From Desulfofundulus salinus (lineage in GTDB: Bacteria > Bacillota > Desulfotomaculia > Desulfotomaculales > Desulfovirgulaceae), in NCBI RefSeq assembly GCF_003627965.1, contig NZ_RBWE01000001.1:1356769-1420768 (forward strand): a stretch of 64,000 bases of DNA. The letters are read 5' to 3'. The stretch's first letter is position 1; each line of letters begins with the position of its first letter. Both the position numbers and the translations under genes were made by a program. Of this stretch, positions 53,750 to 61,862 are shown piece after piece. Under the pieces are notes generated by a model. The model was not told where the DNA came from. It ran no database searches and worked only from the letters and a program-made list of their open reading frames with translations.

Positions 53750-54931
53750 ATGCTCCGGCCTTTCTGGTTTTGCGTGTTCTGTGTGGTATTGTTATTCTTT
53801 CCCGCTGCCGCCCTGGCTTTACCGGGGGGGGTATCCGAATCTACTTCCTCCCTGGAGCCGGTGCAAAAGACACTGGATATCAGCGGGGTGGAGGATTACA
53901 TAAACACCCTGGACGCGGAAATTAAAGAAGCCATTCCCGGGTTTAACTTTAAAGAAATGGTCATGAAGTTAATCCGTGGAGAAATTGACTTGAGCGCCGG
54001 GGAACTCTTTCGCAGTCTCCTTTCCTATTTGTTTCGCGAGGTGGTGGCCAATTCCGCCCTCCTGGGCAAACTGGTCGTCCTGGCCATAATATGCGTGGTA
54101 CTGCAAAATTTTACCGCCGCCTTTGACCGGGGGACCACCGGCCAGCTTACCCATACCGTCACCTACCTGGTGCTGGTTACTATTGCCATTGGTTCCTTTG
54201 CCCTGGCGGTGCAAACCGGTAGGGAAGTGGTGGACAAGATGGTTACCTTTATGCAGGCCTTGATGCCCGTCTTGCTCACCCTGCTGGTGGCCCTGGGCGG
54301 GGTTGCTTCGGCGGCCATCTTTCACCCCGTGATTTTGGTCAGCATCACCTTTATTGGAACCATGATTAAAAACGTCGTGTTGCCTCTGGTTTTCTTTTCC
54401 GCCGTGCTGGGACTGGTCAGTCACCTTTCCCCCCGCTTTAAGGTTTCCGGCCTGGCCGGCCTGTTGCGGGGTGCAGCAGTGGGGCTTTTAGGGATAATGG
54501 GGACGGTTTTCCTGGGTCTGCTGGCCATTCAGGGGGTGGCCGGGGCTGTAGGGGATGGAGTGGTTTTGCGCACGGCTAAGTTTTCTCTGGATGCCTTTAT
54601 ACCGGTAGTGGGAGGAATGTTTTCCGATGCCCTGGAGGCAGTGATCAGTTCTTCCCTGCTGATTAAAAATGCCCTGGGTATTGCCGGTGTGGTGGCAGTG
54701 GTGATGATTATGACCCTGCCGCTGGTCAAGCTCATTTCCCTGGCTTTTATTTATAAACTGGCCGGGGCGTTGATTCAACCGGTAGGTGATTCCCAGGTGG
54801 TGGCCTGTCTTTCCGACCTGGGCAACAGTATAATCATCATCTTTGCCACAGTGGCCACAGTGGGTTTACTCTTTTTCTTCGCCATTGCCATCCTGGTAGG
54901 GGTGGGCAACCTTACCGTCATGCTGCGTTAG
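53750..54931 (+). CDS. spoIIIAE: SpoIIIAE
   Basis: 393 aa. A signal peptide (FVLCVFCVVLLFFPAAALA-like, shortened) and about seven membrane helices. The largest membrane subunit of the SpoIIIA complex. FTAAFDRGTTGQLTHTVTYLVL and FKVSGLAGLLRGAAVGLLGIMG are hallmark stretches. Confidence 0.92.
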   Translation: MLRPFWFCVFCVVLLFFPAAALALPGGVSESTSSLEPVQKTLDISGVEDYINTLDAEIKEAIPGFNFKEMVMKLIRGEIDLSAGELFRSLLSYLFREVVANSALLGKLVVLAIICVVLQNFTAAFDRGTTGQLTHTVTYLVLVTIAIGSFALAVQTGREVVDKMVTFMQALMPVLLTLLVALGGVASAAIFHPVILVSITFIGTMIKNVVLPLVFFSAVLGLVSHLSPRFKVSGLAGLLRGAAVGLLGIMGTVFLGLLAIQGVAGAVGDGVVLRTAKFSLDAFIPVVGGMFSDALEAVISSSLLIKNALGIAGVVAVVMIMTLPLVKLISLAFIYKLAGALIQPVGDSQVVACLSDLGNSIIIIFATVATVGLLFFFAIAILVGVGNLTVMLR

Positions 54932-54946
54932 GGGGGGAGGGATGAT

Positions 54947-55603
54947 GTGGAACTCGTCCGTAACCTGGTCCAGAACCTGATTATTATCGTAGTCCTGGCG
55001 GTTTTTCTGGAAATGTTGCTGCCGGCCAGCGACATGCGACGCTATGTGAAAATGGTTATGGGACTGTTAATTATCGTGGTGGTTTTGCAGGCTATAGGGG
55101 GGGTGGTGCGGGGGGAATGGCAGCACGACCTGCCGGAACCGGCTTTAACCGGTACTCCATCAGGAGTACCGGATTTGACGGATATTATGGCTGCCGGGCA
55201 GCGTTTAAAGGACGGGCACCAGCAAAAAGCCCTGGAGGAGTACCGGCAGGGCCTCTCCCGCCAGATCGCCGCCCTGGCAGGTTTAAACAAGGAGGTACAG
55301 GTAGTAAAAGCACAGGTGGAAGTTTATAGTGATCCCCAGGACAGGCGTTTTGGACAAATCCGGGAGGTTCTACTTTTACTGGCCGCGGCCTCCCCTGGTG
55401 CCCGGGAAAAGGGGGCCAGGCCGGATGACCCTTTAGTGGACCCGGTAACCATTGATGTGGGCGGCCGGGGCCTATCAGGGAATGAGGGCATGAGTTTGAA
55501 ACCAGGGCCGGAAGCGGAAAGGGCAGCGGAACAGGTGGCCAAAACGGTAGCCAATTTCTATAACCTTTCGCCTGAACAGGTTAAGGTACACTGGGTGAGT
55601 TAG
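54947..55603 (+). CDS. spoIIIAF: SpoIIIAF
   Basis: 218 aa. Two membrane segments (LVQNLIIIVVLAVFLEMLLP and YVKMVMGLLIIVVVLQAI) and a ring-building domain of the YscJ/FliF type at the C-terminus, ending YNLSPEQVKVHWVS. GTG 54947 with GGGGGGAGGG upstream. Confidence 0.9.
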   Translation: MELVRNLVQNLIIIVVLAVFLEMLLPASDMRRYVKMVMGLLIIVVVLQAIGGVVRGEWQHDLPEPALTGTPSGVPDLTDIMAAGQRLKDGHQQKALEEYRQGLSRQIAALAGLNKEVQVVKAQVEVYSDPQDRRFGQIREVLLLLAAASPGAREKGARPDDPLVDPVTIDVGGRGLSGNEGMSLKPGPEAERAAEQVAKTVANFYNLSPEQVKVHWVS

Positions 55604-55755
55604 TTTGAGGAGTTACTCATAAGAACATTCGTTCTCTCCATTAATCATGAAAATCGATCAAGCAAGTTCAATTTGGAATTCGCTTTAGCGAATTCCGACT
55701 ATCCCGATGACTGACTACTGACGACTGACGACTATTTTTGAGGAGGTCGGTGAAG
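55604..55755. repeat. Palindrome plus short tandem repeats inside the spoIIIA operon
   Basis: An extra 150 bases between spoIIIAF and spoIIIAG. GGAATTCGC (55675-55683) and GCGAATTCC (55688-55696) form a perfect stem with a TTTA loop, followed by short repeats of GACTGACTACTGACGACTGA type to about 55735. It has no coding content and is unusual in a tight operon. Confidence 0.55.
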
Positions 55756-56394
55756 GTGTCTATCTGGGATGCATGGAAGAAATTCCTTGGAAACCGGGAG
55801 GAAGGGGATCTCCCTCCGAAAATGACGCGGCGCCAGCTCGGGGTACTGGGCGGCCTGGTTGCCCTGGGGGTAGTCCTGCTCCTTTTGGGCAGTGTAAGCT
55901 TTCCGGCAAAAGGAAAACTGCCGGTGAATGAAGGGAACCATCCCCCCCAGGAGAGCCTGGCAAAACAACCGGGTGACTCGAATATGGCCCGCCAGGAGGC
56001 AGCCCTGGAGGAAAAGTTGCGGGAAATGCTTGGACAAGTAGAGGGGGCCGGTAAGGTGAAGGTTACGGTGCGCCTGGCCAGTTCCAGCCGGGAGGAATAT
56101 GCCGTGAACACCACCACCGGGCGCAAAACCACCCAGGAAAAGGACCAGGCGGGTGGGACCAGGGTAACCAGTGAAGATACCGGTAGCGACCAGCTGGTTT
56201 TAATCCGTTCCGGCCAGGGGGAAATACCGGTGGTGGAACAGGAAATTGCCGCCCGGGTGGCGGGAGTGCTGGTGGTGGCCGATGGAGCCCGGGATCCCCT
56301 GGTGAAGGCCCGGCTTTTCCAGGCCGTGCAGGTGGCCCTTGGTATTGAACCGCAAAAAATCCTGGTATTACCGCGGGAAAGGGGAGAGATTTAA
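55756..56394 (+). CDS. spoIIIAG: SpoIIIAG
   Basis: About 212 aa. One N-terminal membrane helix (LGVLGGLVALGVVLLLLGSV) and a ring-building domain with VEGAGKVKVTVRLASSSREEYAVN. SpoIIIAG forms a large ring in the forespore-facing channel. The GTG at 55756 is 8 bases after AGGAGGT. The preceding intergenic element puts it 150 bases from spoIIIAF. Confidence 0.88.
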   Translation: MSIWDAWKKFLGNREEGDLPPKMTRRQLGVLGGLVALGVVLLLLGSVSFPAKGKLPVNEGNHPPQESLAKQPGDSNMARQEAALEEKLREMLGQVEGAGKVKVTVRLASSSREEYAVNTTTGRKTTQEKDQAGGTRVTSEDTGSDQLVLIRSGQGEIPVVEQEIAARVAGVLVVADGARDPLVKARLFQAVQVALGIEPQKILVLPRERGEI

Positions 56395-56964
56395 ATGCAT
56401 ACCATCCTGATCCAAAAACGGATCCTTCTGGCCTTCTTGTTGGGTTTGCTGGGATTAACATTGCTTGTTCTGGGCTGGCAGGGTGTTCCCGGACAGATGA
56501 AACGGCAGGATGACGGTGCACCGGTGTCCGCAAATAATATGCCTGCCACCCAGGGGACAGTAGCGGGAACTGTGCCGGAGTCGCCCCGGCAGGTTCAGGA
56601 TGTGTCCCGGGATGGAGCGGCCTTTTTTGTGGAGTATCGTCTGGACCGGGAGCGCACCAGGGGTCAGCAGCTGGAACTGCTCCGGGAAATTATCAACAAC
56701 CCCCAGGCTGCGGCCGAAACCCGCAGGACCGCTCAGGAGCGGCTGCTGGCCATCAGCCAGAGCATGGCCCGGGAAGTTGAAGTGGAAAATCTGCTCCGGG
56801 CCAAGGGCTTCAAGGATGCCGCCGTATCATTAGACGACCGGGGTGCCACCGTGGTAGTCCAGGCGGCCCGCATCTCCCCCGAGGAGGCCACCCGCATTGC
56901 CGAACTGGTGTCCCGGGGTGCCGGGGTACCGGAACAGGATGTGGTAATTATTCCCAGGCCGTAG
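56395..56964 (+). CDS. spoIIIAH: SpoIIIAH
   Basis: 189 aa. One N-terminal membrane helix (LLAFLLGLLGLTLLVLGW) and the C-terminal ring-building domain (LLRAKGFKDAAVSLDDRGATVVVQAA) that pairs with SpoIIQ across the forespore membranes. It follows spoIIIAG with no gap; GGAAAGGGGAGAG is upstream. Last gene of the operon. Confidence 0.93.
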   Translation: MHTILIQKRILLAFLLGLLGLTLLVLGWQGVPGQMKRQDDGAPVSANNMPATQGTVAGTVPESPRQVQDVSRDGAAFFVEYRLDRERTRGQQLELLREIINNPQAAAETRRTAQERLLAISQSMAREVEVENLLRAKGFKDAAVSLDDRGATVVVQAARISPEEATRIAELVSRGAGVPEQDVVIIPRP

Positions 56965-56970
56965 TAAAGA

Positions 56971-56999
56971 AAGGGAGCAACCGCAAGTGGTGCTCCCTT
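56971..56999 (+). terminator. Hairpin after spoIIIAH
   Basis: AAGGGAGCA and TGCTCCCTT form a 9-bp stem around a GC-rich loop. The tail is A-rich, not T-rich, so the terminator call is moderate. Confidence 0.6.
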
Positions 57000-57142
57000 A
57001 AAAATTTCCTGAAACACAAAACACGAAAAAATGCTACAATGTAATAATAAGCAAACTGCTACCTTTCACCGGGAAAAGCTTCATCAGGACTGTAAACATT
57101 ATGACAAAAATAAGGGTGTTTTTGCTGTCCGGTAGGTGGCAG

Positions 57143-57171
57143 TTGGATTGTCAATTACCTGACATTATTTA
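57143..57171 (+). promoter_or_regulatory. Promoter of the Crp/Fnr gene with TGTCA-N6-TGACA palindrome
   Basis: TTGGAT (57143-57148) and TATTTA (57166-57171) are 17 bases apart. Between them sits a perfect inverted repeat, TGTCA (57149-57153) and TGACA (57160-57164), with 6 bases between. Crp/Fnr proteins bind such 5-6-5 palindromes, so autorepression is likely. Confidence 0.6.
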
Positions 57172-57189
57172 TTTGGTGGAGGAGAGGTA

Positions 57190-57852
57190 ATGAAGGTTAA
57201 AAAAGCAGGATTGGAGGATGAGCAGTTAAAAGAGCAGTTAAAGGGTCACGGTACGGCTATTGATTATCCCCGGGGTCAATTAATTTTTTCCTCTGGGGAA
57301 GTTGCAGACAGGGTTTATTTCGTTCAGAAGGGGTTAATTAAAATTTACTACCTGGCCGGAGACGGCCGCCGGGTTACTGTGGCCTTACGTCATCCCGGAG
57401 AATTTGTTGGCCTGGCCGAGGCTTTGTGCGGCATGGAGCGTATCTGTTTTGCCGAGGCCGTGGAAGATGTAAATATTTTGGTGTTCAAACGAGATGACTT
57501 TCTTAAACTCCTCACCTCAAAACCTGTCCTGGCGGTAAAAATAGCGCAAATTCTGGGGAAGAGAATCCGGGAAGCCCAGAACACCATATACGAAATTGTT
57601 TCATGGCCCGTTGCAGGACGGCTGGCTCTTCTGCTCCTTAAACTGGCCGAACGCACAGAAACAACAGGAAAAATGGAACTGGTAGAAATCAACCTGCGCC
57701 TCACCCATGAGGAAATTGCATGCATGATTGGTACTTCTCGCCCCACTGTTACCACCCTTTTAAACACATTTAAACAAGAAGGAGCCATTACTGTGGAAGG
57801 GCGTGAGATCAAAGCAATTCGACCTGCAAAATTACTTAAATGGATAGAATAA
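57190..57852 (+). CDS. Crp/Fnr-family transcription regulator
   Basis: 220 aa. Effector-binding beta-barrel (RGQLIFSSGEVADRVYFVQKGLIKIYY, shortened) and a C-terminal HTH with THEEIACMIGTSRPTVTTLL. No N-terminal Cys cluster for Fe-S is seen, so it is not a classical FNR; the ligand is unknown. Transcribed toward the transporter-aprAB genes, with a terminator between, so it probably regulates them rather than sharing an mRNA. Confidence 0.88.
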   Translation: MKVKKAGLEDEQLKEQLKGHGTAIDYPRGQLIFSSGEVADRVYFVQKGLIKIYYLAGDGRRVTVALRHPGEFVGLAEALCGMERICFAEAVEDVNILVFKRDDFLKLLTSKPVLAVKIAQILGKRIREAQNTIYEIVSWPVAGRLALLLLKLAERTETTGKMELVEINLRLTHEEIACMIGTSRPTVTTLLNTFKQEGAITVEGREIKAIRPAKLLKWIE

Positions 57853-57857
57853 AGAGC

Positions 57858-57887
57858 AACCCAGTTTCAACTGGGTTTTATTTTTTT
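57858..57887 (+). terminator. Terminator after the Crp/Fnr gene
   Basis: AACCCAGTT and AACTGGGTT form a perfect 9-bp stem with a 2-base spacer (TC) and a T run. Confidence 0.88.
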
Positions 57888-58117
57888 GTAAGCAAGATAA
57901 CAAATCTTCAGTATGTTAGGAAACTGCAGGTTTTAAAAGTTTCTGTTATATTGGCCATAAGTATTTGCTGAATAAAGCTGTGCAAAAAAGGGGGGAGTGA
58001 AAGCTTTTTATGAACTAAAAGAAAGTAAATAAAGTACTGCGACAAAAGAAAAGGTTAAAATGGTGAGCAAGCTGCTATTAAGGAAGAATTTTCACCTGGA
58101 AAAGTGGAGGGGACTTT
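57888..58117. other. Upstream region of the SLC13-type transporter
   Basis: 230 AT-rich bases. A weak TTGTAA/CAGTAT pair with a 17-base spacer lies at about 57888-57916. No copy of the TGTCA-N6-TGACA palindrome is found here by eye. GGAGGGG just before 58118 is the ribosome site. Confidence 0.4.
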
Positions 58118-59626
58118 ATGCGGGGTAATGGCGATCTCAGGTGGTACATACGGTTCGTACCCGGATTTATGGTCGAGAATGCCAGAAAGGCAGGACTGGA
58201 TCCAAACACGGCTTTTCCTGGTTTTGTGGCAGCGTGGATCGCCTTTTTCATCATTCTTTCCTTACCCGTTCCGCCGGGGTTAGAGCCCGCGGGATTGGCA
58301 GCGGCTGCGGTAGCCGTTTGGGCCGTCATTATGTGGATTACCGAAGCAATGCCGGTTGGAGTGACGGGACTGCTCATTCCGCTCCTTTTGGTGTTAACTA
58401 ATGCTCAGAAAAAAATTCCCCAGGCCTTTGGGGGTTTTAGTCAGGACGTATCTTTTTTGGTTCTGGGTTCCTTCATTTTTGCCGCTATCATGCAGAGCAC
58501 TGGTCTCGATAGAAGGATTGCCCTGGCCGTATTGAGCAGGGTTAAGCCGCGCGTTGACCAGGTGATCAAAGGATTAATGGCTGTAAATATTGCTTTAAGC
58601 GTGATCATCCCGGCGGCGGTTTCCAGGTCTGCTGTACTCCTGCCTATTGTCAAGGGCATCATGGAATTGTTTGAAGAAACCCCTGAAGGCAGGAGGGCCA
58701 GGGGAGCGCTGGCTATAACGGGCCTATGTTATTTCCCCATGGTTGGTGGAATTCTGCTTCTTACTGCCCACATGCCTAACGTGATAATGGCCGGTCTATT
58801 CGAAAAAGAGCTGGGGTATCAGTTAAATTATGCAAGGTGGTTCTGGTTGCACTGGCCGATTATAGGCCTGCTCCCTGTTATGTTTCTGATCATAAGGAAG
58901 CAGTTGAATGTGGGCGGAATCTCAGTGCCCGGCGGAACTGATTTCATTCAGTGTGAGAAAAAAAATATGGGTAAAATGAGCTTTATAGAATGGCTTGTAC
59001 TGGCAATCTTTGCTGTTGCGGTTCTGCTCTGGATCACAGAACCCCAGCACAAGATAAAGACAGGCCTGGCCACCTTAATTGCCCTGGGAATTTTCTTTAT
59101 ACCCGGGTTGCTGCCCACTCCATGGAAAACGTTACAGAACAAAACCATTTGGGGAACGTGGCTTTTGTTGGCCGGAGCACTATCTTTGGCCAGCGCAATC
59201 AGTGCTACGGGTCTTTCGGAGTGGATTGCCGGGTATGCAGGAATGTACTTTAAAGGACAGCATTTCCTGGTTATCGTGGTCGGTTTCATCGTGCTCACCG
59301 CATTTGTCAGGATATTTATGCTCAGCAACGTGGCTGCGGTATCCATGCTGGCGCCGATACTGATATCCCTGTCCAGGGTACTTAACTTAAACCCGGTAGC
59401 CTTTACTTTGCTGGTGGCGAATTTTGATACCTTCTCCTTCCTTGTTCCCACTCAGGTAACCGCCTGTGTGATTGCTTACGGGACGGGAACTTTTGACACG
59501 AAGACCTACGCCAGAGTAGGAATACCGATCATGGTGGCAACTCTCCTTTACTTTGTGCTGGTTATGATGCCCTGGTACGCTGTTAACGGCTTACCCGTTT
59601 GGGGCGGATATGTCACATGGAGGTGA
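58118..59626 (+). CDS. SLC13/DASS-type anion transporter
   Basis: 502 aa with about 11-12 membrane segments. The family brings in sulfate, other inorganic anions or dicarboxylates with Na+. Visible family segments: PVPPGLEPAGLAAAAVAVWAVIMWITEAMP, ending in the EAMP motif of loop 1 (shortened), and NFDTFSFLVPTQ. The ligand cannot be told. Directly upstream of aprA-aprB on the same strand, suggesting that it supplies their anion (sulfate, sulfite, or an organosulfonate). ATG with GGAGGGG upstream. Confidence 0.85.
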   Translation: MRGNGDLRWYIRFVPGFMVENARKAGLDPNTAFPGFVAAWIAFFIILSLPVPPGLEPAGLAAAAVAVWAVIMWITEAMPVGVTGLLIPLLLVLTNAQKKIPQAFGGFSQDVSFLVLGSFIFAAIMQSTGLDRRIALAVLSRVKPRVDQVIKGLMAVNIALSVIIPAAVSRSAVLLPIVKGIMELFEETPEGRRARGALAITGLCYFPMVGGILLLTAHMPNVIMAGLFEKELGYQLNYARWFWLHWPIIGLLPVMFLIIRKQLNVGGISVPGGTDFIQCEKKNMGKMSFIEWLVLAIFAVAVLLWITEPQHKIKTGLATLIALGIFFIPGLLPTPWKTLQNKTIWGTWLLLAGALSLASAISATGLSEWIAGYAGMYFKGQHFLVIVVGFIVLTAFVRIFMLSNVAAVSMLAPILISLSRVLNLNPVAFTLLVANFDTFSFLVPTQVTACVIAYGTGTFDTKTYARVGIPIMVATLLYFVLVMMPWYAVNGLPVWGGYVTWR

Positions 59627-59699
59627 TGAAGCCCGGGTTTAAGTTCAGTTAGTTGTAAGGAGTTATCAAATAAAGATTGATTTGAGGAGGTTTTAGAAT

Positions 59700-61457
59700 A
59701 TGGCTGCAAAACTGCCTGCGAAACTTGAAGAGGTGGGAGAGGTAAGGCTTGAGACTGACATTTTGATTATCGGTGCCGGTAACGCCGGCTGCTATGCTGC
59801 CATTGAAGCCAAGCGCCGTCGTCCCGATCTGCGGGTCACCCTGATGGAAAAAGCCCACATCGATCGCAGCGGCTGCCTGGCCTCAGGCATGGATGCCATC
59901 AATACTTACATTAAGAAAAACGAAACCGTGGAAAACCTGGTTCGCTGGAGCCGCGCCCAGGCAGGAGGTCTCTTGCGGGAAGACCTGACCATTACCATGG
60001 CCGAACTTTTAAATCAGGCCATTGAAGAATGGGAAGAGTGGGGCCTGCCCATTAAAAAGGACGAAAACGGGGAATACCTGGCCCGGGGGCGCTGGGATAT
60101 TGCCATCCAGGGTTCAGAGATGAAGGTGATCCTGGCCGAGAAGGTGCGGGAATACGGCTGCGAAGTTTTAAACCGGGTGGTGGCCACCAATTATCTCCTC
60201 GATGGTGACCGCGTTATCGGCGCCATGGGGTTTGGTGTCCGGGACGGCAAGTTCTATATTATTAAAGCCGGAGCGACCATTGTGGCCACCGGAGGAGCAG
60301 CCGGGCTATATAAACCCTATACCAACGATGGCGTTGATAGCCACCATCAGATCTGGTATTGCCCCTTTAACGTGGGTACCGGTTATGCCATGGGTATTCG
60401 TGCCGGTGCGGAAATGACCACCTTCGAGATGCGCTGGTGCGCTGTGCGTACCAAGGATTTTAACGGGCCCATTGACACCATTTCGGTAGGTTATAAAGCG
60501 CCTATGATTAACGCCAAAGGGGAGAAAATTTTAGCCGAACGGTACGCTCACATGGGCGGTGATGCTTCTCCTCGTTTCGTGCGGGCCAACGCACCGATGG
60601 AAGAATGGCTGGCCGGCAGGGGCCCCTGTTATGTTGATACCCGTCATATGACTCCAGAACAGGTCAAGACCCTGAAAATAGATTATCTGAATGAGCGTCC
60701 CAGCTTTGTACTCTTCCTGGCTGCCCGCGGTCAGGACATTACCAGGGAGCCCATTGAGGTCTACGGTAGCGACCCCTACATCGTGGGAGGCCATACGGCC
60801 AGCGGGTACTGGATTGATGTTAAGCGTGCTACTACCCTGCCCGGTCTTTTTGCCTGCGGCGATGTGGCCGGTGGGGTACCGAACAAGTTTGTCGGCGGTT
60901 GTGCTGCCGAAGGAATGCTGGCGGCCCGGGGGGCTATCGAATACCTGGAATCCCTGGCAGACAGGGGTCAGGTGGATGAGTCTCTTGTGGCAGCGGAAAA
61001 GGCGCGGGTTTATGCACCGGCCATCAGGCAGGTTCGGGAAGGGGATGGTGTTATCCCGCGGGAAATGGAGGAACGCCTTCAGCGGCTTATGGATGAATAT
61101 GCAGGTGGTGTGCACCAGTTTTACCGGATGAACCGGGAAAGACTGGAATATGCCCTGAAACACCTGGCTATTTTGAAGGATCAAACCAGGTATCTTGTAG
61201 CCCACGATTTACACGAGCTAATGGAAGCTCATGAAATAATTGACCGGCTGGATGTAGCGGAAGTGCTGGTACATCACCTGTTGTTCCGTGAGGAAACCCG
61301 CTGGCCGGGCTGGCAGAACAGGGTGGACTTCCCCGAGCGGGATGATACCCGTTTCGATTGCTTTGTCAACTCCCGGCGTAACCCGCAAACCGGCGAGATA
61401 GAAGTATTTACCAGGCCATACGAACAGATAATCCCTGGAGATCGTTACCGGCCATAA
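59700..61457 (+). CDS. aprA: Adenylylsulfate reductase alpha-like flavoprotein (divergent AprA)
   Basis: 585 aa FAD flavoprotein of the AprA/fumarate-reductase superfamily. GAGNAGCYAAIEAKRR is the FAD-binding loop and the C-terminus HDLHELMEAHEIIDRL, HHLLFREETRWPGW mirrors AprA closely. Active-site positions known from Archaeoglobus AprA (Asn, Trp, Arg, His) appear kept as Asn68, Trp219, Arg250 and His365, which sets it apart from fumarate reductases. It is shorter than canonical AprA (roughly 630-660 aa). The order aprA-aprB is also reversed from the usual aprB-aprA, and no sat gene is seen, so the substrate could be APS, sulfite or a related oxyanion. ATG 59700 with GAGGAGG upstream. Confidence 0.8.
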   Translation: MAAKLPAKLEEVGEVRLETDILIIGAGNAGCYAAIEAKRRRPDLRVTLMEKAHIDRSGCLASGMDAINTYIKKNETVENLVRWSRAQAGGLLREDLTITMAELLNQAIEEWEEWGLPIKKDENGEYLARGRWDIAIQGSEMKVILAEKVREYGCEVLNRVVATNYLLDGDRVIGAMGFGVRDGKFYIIKAGATIVATGGAAGLYKPYTNDGVDSHHQIWYCPFNVGTGYAMGIRAGAEMTTFEMRWCAVRTKDFNGPIDTISVGYKAPMINAKGEKILAERYAHMGGDASPRFVRANAPMEEWLAGRGPCYVDTRHMTPEQVKTLKIDYLNERPSFVLFLAARGQDITREPIEVYGSDPYIVGGHTASGYWIDVKRATTLPGLFACGDVAGGVPNKFVGGCAAEGMLAARGAIEYLESLADRGQVDESLVAAEKARVYAPAIRQVREGDGVIPREMEERLQRLMDEYAGGVHQFYRMNRERLEYALKHLAILKDQTRYLVAHDLHELMEAHEIIDRLDVAEVLVHHLLFREETRWPGWQNRVDFPERDDTRFDCFVNSRRNPQTGEIEVFTRPYEQIIPGDRYRP

Positions 61458-61480
61458 TTCTGACAGGAGGTTGATTACTG

Positions 61481-61804
61481 GTGCCGCCAAAGGTTAATCT
61501 CCAAAAATGTGACGGTTGCCGTGCTGAAAGCGAAGCCCTTTGTGTACAAATATGCCCTGGGGATTTAATGGCTCTGGATGAAAATAATGGAAAGGCATAT
61601 TGCCGTTCGGCACGGGACTGCTGGGATTGTATGTCCTGCGTGAAAGCCTGTCCCAACGGAGCCATTGAAACCCGTCTACCTTACCAGTTGGGTTATTACC
61701 CGGCCAAGCTTATTCCGCTGGTTGGAAGCAATAAAATCAGCTGGACTGTTGTGGATATTCACGGTAAGGTAGAACGCTTCACCTTTAAAAACAGGAATGA
61801 CTAA
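61481..61804 (+). CDS. aprB: Adenylylsulfate reductase beta-like ferredoxin (short AprB)
   Basis: 107 aa with two [4Fe-4S] sites: CDGC...CVQICP and CWDCMSCVKACP, as in AprB. KVNLQKCDGCRAESEALCVQ and NKISWTVVDIHGKVERFTFKNR match AprB before its tail. The C-terminal tail of canonical AprB (about 40 more residues), which wraps around AprA, is missing. GTG start with AGGAGGTTG upstream. Electron path AprA-AprB-Qmo-type complex is inferred. Confidence 0.82.
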   Translation: MPPKVNLQKCDGCRAESEALCVQICPGDLMALDENNGKAYCRSARDCWDCMSCVKACPNGAIETRLPYQLGYYPAKLIPLVGSNKISWTVVDIHGKVERFTFKNRND

Positions 61805-61811
61805 GAATTAA

Positions 61812-61837
61812 GGGGCCGGCGGCCCATTGCCGGCCCC
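61812..61837 (+). other. Strong hairpin between aprB and the HdrA/QmoB-like gene
   Basis: GGGGCCGGC (61812-61820) and GCCGGCCCC (61829-61837) form a perfect 9-bp GC stem with an 8-base loop. Only a short TTTT follows. It may set relative expression within the operon. Confidence 0.55.
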
Positions 61838-61862
61838 CGGTGTTTTCAGGGGGGGGAACACA

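Noticed and set aside
57901-58030. FNR- or HcpR-type site upstream of the SLC13 gene
   Set aside because: Only partial TTG/CAA half-sites could be found; no convincing palindrome.
57994-58032. An 11-codon open frame with a strong ribosome site upstream of the transporter
   Set aside because: Too short, with no sign of conservation; could be a leader peptide but cannot be supported.
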